Assembly: GCA_033239005.1 (NCBI GenBank)
Contig: BSQZ01000109.1
Span: forward strand, 186,001-250,000
DNA: 64,000 bases
Source of the DNA: Lamellibrachia satsuma
Lineage: Eukaryota; Annelida; Polychaeta; Sabellida; Siboglinidae
Direction of reading: 5' to 3'
The first letter of the stretch is position 1. Every line of letters starts with the position of its first letter. Below, piece after piece: positions 59,386-64,000 of this stretch. Position numbers and translations under genes: made by a program. Under the pieces are notes generated by a model, which worked only from the letters and a program-made list of their open reading frames with translations, did not search any database and was not told the origin of the DNA.

Positions 59386-59647
59386 AGTTTATGACTTGCA
59401 CAACATAAGTGTACATTGTCAAGCTGAATGAAAACGCTCAAAATATGCTAAATGCCTTGAGAGGTTGGGTTTAGATTCAGACGCAAGCCATATTGAGGAC
59501 AACCTGGCCATGTGAAAACCTCACCAAAACAGACGTCACTTTCTTAAATGAAAAGTAAGATATGTACATTGTTTCTTTGTTTGGAAACCAAAACTAGTAT
59601 TCACAATGAAGCACTGTATGATTATATGTTTCCAAATGAAAACATAC

Positions 59648-59799
59648 CCTTCACCAATATGGAAACCGTTCTCAGTGCAGACTTTGATCTTGCCCAGTCG
59701 ACTGACCAATGTATTTTGTGAGTTGTTCAGCCTGTCGGTCAGTTTGTCCAGGTTGGAGTTCCACTCCTTGGTTCGTTGTATCCGATCATATGTTGTCTT
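59648..59799 (-). CDS. IRE1-like kinase, coiled-coil and G-loop exon
   Basis: A 152-base exon between 'tctcttttag' and 'GTATGT'. It starts with a charged, probably coiled-coil stretch ('TYDRIQRTKEWNSNLDKL', 'DRLNNSQNTLVSRL') and ends 'GKIKVCTENGFHIGEG', which matches the start of an IRE1-type kinase domain (GKI...LG.G). The rest of the glycine loop and the ATP-binding lysine must lie on a further exon, not recognised. Upstream exons lie beyond 59.8 kb or were missed. Confidence 0.7.
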
Positions 59800-59803
59800 C
59801 TAA

Positions 59804-61040
59804 AAGAGAGATATATTGCACAGATTCAGTGATAACTGCATTAATGATGACATTTTCTACCTCATAGTTTGCCCATTTTTGGGTATACCTGACTTATATT
59901 TCTAGACCATTAATTGGGCTTTTAAACCAAGTGAAACATATTTTGTTTATTTATAACCCAGATAAACACGACATAGCATGTGTGTCATCTCTAGGCATAT
60001 GAAGAATTATGTAGAGTACATGGTTAAGTTCTATGTTTGAAAAATGTGTCAGTCGATACTTTAAGATATCATACTGGAGCATATCATATCTCACCAAGAT
60101 ATGTTACAATAAATGGTGCATAAAGTGCAGTTTAATAGCAGAATAACTAGTTACGTTGGTTTTTGTTGTGTGTATTATTTTTTATTTAGTATTTGCATAA
60201 TAATAAAGGCATAACAATAGTCGTGTGCTTGACTAAAGGGGGTACGCTCAAGAGCACTGCCGCAGCCTGGTAACAAGTGTTTACATTAACTAAGATGATA
60301 CATTACTGGTTTTCCAGGTTTCAAGTGAAACGTGGTGATTTACTACTGCCCACTGCTTGATATATCTAACCATATTTTGAATTCTGATCAGTTACTGCAC
60401 CTTATTTATATATTAACAACAATTCTTAAATTCAATAAACCTGAGGTGAAACAATATATTGCGTTTCTTCTCCGGCTAACAGCTCAGTCAAGATCAGCAT
60501 ATCAAACACTTTGTTTTGGTAAAAAAATAAAAGTCAATGTATTGGTCTAATTTTTTTATAATCAACTTTGATATCATGGGATTTTCCAACACATGTTTTG
60601 TTAGGTATTCGTGTTTAGTTTTTGATCATTGGAATATCAGTCAATGTTATGGACACCACGAGAGGGTTGTGAAGAGACCATTTCCATAAAACAAACAATC
60701 TCACATGGATGAAAAACGTGTTAATAACTTGTTTATTAAGTAAATATTAGTTAGAATACAATACCAGTATGCAATTTTATATTTTGGGAATAACATAGTA
60801 TAAAATTGGTGTCATTCCATATGAAATCAACCCCAAAAAAGGCCAAAATGTTCTCTACCCCTTCCAATTTTAATGAAATTTACCTTTGTCAATTTCCATC
60901 CAGACTTATGAGTGAAATAGTTTTAGAGTTATTGCACATTAATGAGAAAAAATAACCCCTTCTTACTTGTTAACACGAATATAGACATAACTATGGCCCT
61001 AATGATGGTAAAGTCCTGATATCTTTGACCTGGTATCTTA
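59804..61040. other. Unassigned stretch
   Basis: A 72-codon plus-strand frame (60332-60550) is helical in composition but lacks a matching acceptor phase. Nothing else is recognised. Confidence 0.4.
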
Positions 61041-61067
61041 ACATGTATAGATGCTAGGGAGAGCTCA

Positions 61068-61790
61068 CCTCAGTCTGGGAGGAGGCTGAGAGGAGGTAAG
61101 GAGACAGGTCCAAAGGAGACAGGATGTAAGGAGACGGGAAGGAAGGAAATGGGAGGGAAGACAACGGGAGCGAAGGAGATGGGTGTGGGGGAGACTGGAG
61201 CGAAGGGAAGGAGACGAGTGAAAGCGATGGGAGCGAGGGAGATGGGAGGGAAGGCGAAATGAACGAAGGTTTCAGGAGTGAAGGCAACAGGAGCGCAAGA
61301 AAGCCAGGAGACAGGAGGGAAAGCCGACAGGTTGATGGGTGAGAGGAAGATTGATAACAGTTTGCCAGGTGACAAGGCTGCAGGACAGAATGTGACGGAA
61401 GGGATCAAACGGAAGAGCTACACTGAGGTAGTGATAGAGGGGGTGAGGAGGAGAGCGAGGGTGTTTGTGGGGGACTCGATACTTAGGAAGACAGACAGAG
61501 TCTTAAACAAGGGAGATGACGTGGTGGTTTGCTTGCCTGGGGCCAAAATAGAGGCGATAACTGATAGGATAGAAAACATTGTGGGATATGTTTTAATACA
61601 CGTAGGGACAAATAACATAGAGAGACAGGGTACAACTGCCATAGTTAGGAAATACAGGCAGTTAGTCAGAACACTAAAGCAGATGTGGGTTAAGCAGATA
61701 ATTCTGTCAGGGATTTTACCAGTAATGGGAAGGAGAGGTCAGGGATATCGAAATTGCTGGAGGATGGCAATTAAGATGTTAGTCTAGCAG
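61068..61790 (+). pseudogene. CR1-type LINE ORF1 with SGNH esterase domain
   Basis: One frame runs from about 61080 with a single TGA at 61260. The first part is a degenerate 'KETG/KEMG' tetrapeptide repeat encoded by purine-rich DNA. After 'KRKSYTEVVIEG' comes an SGNH/GDSL hydrolase-like domain with block I 'VFVGDSILRKTD' and block III 'VLIHVGTNNIE', then 'IILSGILPVMG'. CR1 elements are known to carry such an esterase in ORF1, a domain thought to bind lipid or help particle assembly. The frame stops at 61787, before the last catalytic block (D..H), and runs into a tandem repeat. Confidence 0.8.
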
Positions 61791-61799
61791 CTATGCAGG

Positions 61800-61975
61800 G
61801 AAGAGGAAGTTGGAAGAAGGGACCTGGGATGTTGTGAGGCCCTTAGCCAGGGACCTGGGATGTTGTCAGACGCTTAGACAGGGACCTGGAATATTGTGAG
61901 ACCCTTAGCCAGGGATCTGGGATGTTGTGACACCCTTATCCAGGGATATGGGATTTATGACCCAGGATGGTGTGA
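61800..61975. repeat. 30-bp tandem repeat after the CR1 ORF1 fragment
   Basis: 'gggacctgggatgttgtgag' plus 'gcccttagcca' repeats about five and a half times, with increasing decay. Confidence 0.9.
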
Positions 61976-62239
61976 GGCCCTTTTGTTTACACATACACAA
62001 ACATAATTGATATGTCTGTCTACATGATAAATGTTCTGAATTTGATTTTTGATAAATAAAAATTAAATTAGGTGGCATTACATCAGTTTGCTGTGTAACA
62101 ACTGACAATTTAACAAGATATTACAAGATTGCCATCCAAAACAACAAGTTCCAGATGGCAAATGGACAAGGAAGCCATTGGCTTATCGAGAGTCCAACAA
62201 TTTTATTATCTATGTATAGCCTGCCCTTACCAATTCTAT

Positions 62240-62700
62240 TTTGATAGTTTGTTCCATTCATTTACCATCCTCTCTGAGAAAGAGTACTTTCTTATGTTCA
62301 ACCTACACTGTTCCTTAACTAATGTTGTTTTGTGTCCTCTGGTTCTACTGCCTTCTTTGAGTTTGAAGAACATATTTCTATCAATATCCTTATAACCATC
62401 CACTATTTTAAACATTTCTATTTTGTCTCCTCTTAGTCTCCTGGTCTAAAGTGTTGTCAAACCACATTCTAATAAGCGGCTTTCATAACTGAGGTCTCTG
62501 GAATAATTTTAGTTGCTCGTCATTGTATTCTTTCTTGTTTATCTTGTGTCTTTCCAAATGCAGCCTAACTATTGCTTTGTACAGCGCTACAATTAACTGT
62601 TTATTCTTATACGTGATAGTTCTCCTAATTAGCCCAAAAATTTGATTATCTTTTGAAGCAGCAATCCCACATTGCTTTGAAACTTTCATGTCAGCATTAA
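62240..62700 (-). pseudogene. CR1/L2-like LINE ORF2 C-terminal fragment
   Basis: On the minus strand: 'KVSKQCGIAASKDNQIFGLI', 'KQLIVALYKAIVRLHLE', a short gap and frame change, 'DLSYESRLLECGLTTL', stop, 'TRRLRGDKIEMFKIVDGYKD', 'RTRGHKTTLVKEQCRLNIRK' and 'YSFSERMVNEWNKLS'. This is the classic C-terminal region of CR1/L2 reverse transcriptases. It is 5' truncated and contains at least one stop. Confidence 0.9.
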
Positions 62701-62904
62701 ATATTACTCCTTACCTTCGCAAATATTTACTTGTTACCTTCACAAATCAGAATATCACATGACCAGTGATACCTTTGGCTTCAGCTTCCTGGCTTCAGTG
62801 TGACATTGGGCTTGTTCTGAAATAGATTGTCATTACTTATGTTATCAAGTCCATCTAGCCTTTTCTAGATAACCACACAAAATCAGTAGATAAAGATAAT
62901 ACAA

Positions 62905-63275
62905 AGAACAGTCAAAACATGGAGATGTCTAGTCAACAAAAGGATGTGCATTAATCCAAGAAGAAAGTCAAAACATGGAGATGTCTAGTCAACAAAAGGA
63001 TGTGCATTAATCCAAGAAGAAAGTGAAAACATGGAGATGTCTAGTCAACAAAAGAATGTGCATTAATCCAAGAAGAAAGTGAAAACATGGAGATGTATAG
63101 TCAACAAAAGGATGTGCATTAATCCAAGAAGAAAGTGAAAACATGGAGATGTCTAGTCAACAAAAGGATGTGCATTAATCCAAGAAGAAAGTGAAAACAT
63201 GGAGATGTCTAGTCAACAAAAGAATGTGCATTAATCCAAGAAGAAAGTGAAAACATGGAGATGTATAGTCAACAA
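62905..63275. repeat. 56-bp minisatellite, about 6.5 copies
   Basis: 'ggatgtgcattaatccaaga' plus 'agaaagtgaaaacatggaga' and 'tgtctagtcaacaaaa', at a 56-base period. It lies between two LINE tails of the same family. Confidence 0.97.
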
Positions 63276-63344
63276 CCTTAGATGACAATTAGACAAAGAA
63301 ACCACTGGCTTCATTATCACAAGTCATACGATTTTGAGATATCT

Positions 63345-63790
63345 GTCAGCTTTATTTTGATACACATTCAAATTTGTTTCATTCATTTATCGTCTTCTGC
63401 AACAATAAATACAACACTTTATGGTATGTAATTTACTCTGTTCCTTCACTAACATAGCTTCATGTCATCTATTTTCCTTACGTAGGACAAATTCTTGTAT
63501 CAATCATTCAATATCTTAAAACGTATATTGATATCCTGTTAATCTCATTGTATCTAGTTTTATTAAACCACATTATCTTAAGTAGTTTTCATAAATAAGG
63601 TCTCCTGGTTATGGAATCAGTTTATCTGCTCTCCTCTGTATTCTTTCTGGCTTACCTATATCTGTCTTATGATACGGTCTCCACACTTGCATACATTGCT
63701 CTAAATGAGGCCTAACTATTGCTTTATACATAGGTATAATTAGTTCCTCTTATATGTAAAACTTCTCCTTATTTTAAAGTCAACACATTT
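63345..63790 (-). pseudogene. Strongly decayed CR1/L2-like LINE ORF2 tail
   Basis: It aligns along its length with 62240-62700 but with many stops. Readable pieces are 'QRRADKLIP', 'GDLIYENYLR', 'CGLIKLDTMRLTG' and 'MLVKEQSKLH'. It is older than the neighbouring copy. Confidence 0.75.
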
Positions 63791-64000
63791 CCTTTTGATT
63801 CAATGAACTTAAACACTGGTTGTCCCAGTTTCTGATTTGAGTAAATTGTTGTGAAGAGATTGAATCTATCTGCCATATTTCACACGTGTGACACTGTAGG
63901 ATTACATAAAGACAAACACACGAGGACAAGAGAACATCTGAATTCACACATATGTACCAGTATGTGTCAAACTTTCTTGTTCTGCATAAATATGAGTGTC
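63791..64000. other. Unassigned stretch to window end
   Basis: No repeat or gene recognised. Confidence 0.4.

Noticed and set aside
60332..60550. 72-codon plus-strand helical frame with a GTAAAA donor-like end
   Set aside because: The nearest acceptor does not open this frame, and no similarity is recognised.

Overview
This window comes from a repeat-dense animal (metazoan) nuclear genome, probably a marine invertebrate. The lineage cannot be fixed from the sequence alone. The support for an animal is host-type split exons with GT/AG junctions, a PPP1R3-type glycogen-targeting subunit with a CBM21 domain, an IRE1-like kinase, CR1/L2 and RTE non-LTR elements, a PIF/Harbinger element with its MYB-like partner, and a Ty3/gypsy LTR retrotransposon. 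There are no bacterial-type operons, rRNA genes or CRISPR arrays.

Layout. 1-5 kb: three minisatellites, a (TA)n tract and unassigned AT-rich DNA. 5.2-7.6 kb: a broken CR1/Jockey-type LINE. 7.9-15 kb: a 2.5-kb segment present twice about 3.57 kb apart. Each copy carries a tRNA-derived SINE and a 16-17-bp minisatellite. A LINE tail lies between the copies, and a hAT-like MITE sits in the second array. 15.5-18.6 kb: GC-rich minisatellites, with a SINE dropped into one of them. 19.1-26.0 kb: a PPP1R3-like gene broken by frameshifts and apparently split by a 6-kb Harbinger element. That Harbinger element is itself interrupted by a solo gypsy LTR in its MYB-like gene. 26.3-34.5 kb: a complete-length gypsy element on the minus strand with two LTRs that read as identical, and one lesion in pol. 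34.5-41.7 kb: minisatellites, a 1,290-bp uninterrupted (GT)n, and two inverted LINE 3' ends around it. 41.76-44.89 kb: a full-length RTE-type LINE with an 11-bp target-site duplication. 45.2-59.8 kb: small minus-strand exons with matching splice phases, including the G-loop, HCD and DFG segments of an IRE1-like kinase, spread between minisatellite-filled introns. 61-64 kb: CR1 ORF1 (SGNH esterase type) and two LINE ORF2 tails.

How it fits together. The only host genes I can support are the PPP1R3-like pseudogene and the minus-strand kinase-like gene, which may also carry a frameshift. Everything else is transposons and minisatellites. Three minisatellites abut or grow out of LINE ends, and three lie inside the Harbinger element (transposase C terminus, MYB exon 1, MYB intron). 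No protein system of a wholly new kind was recognised. The most interesting points are the nested insertion history, the almost intact young retroelements with single key lesions, and the repeated birth of minisatellites from coding or splice-site sequence.
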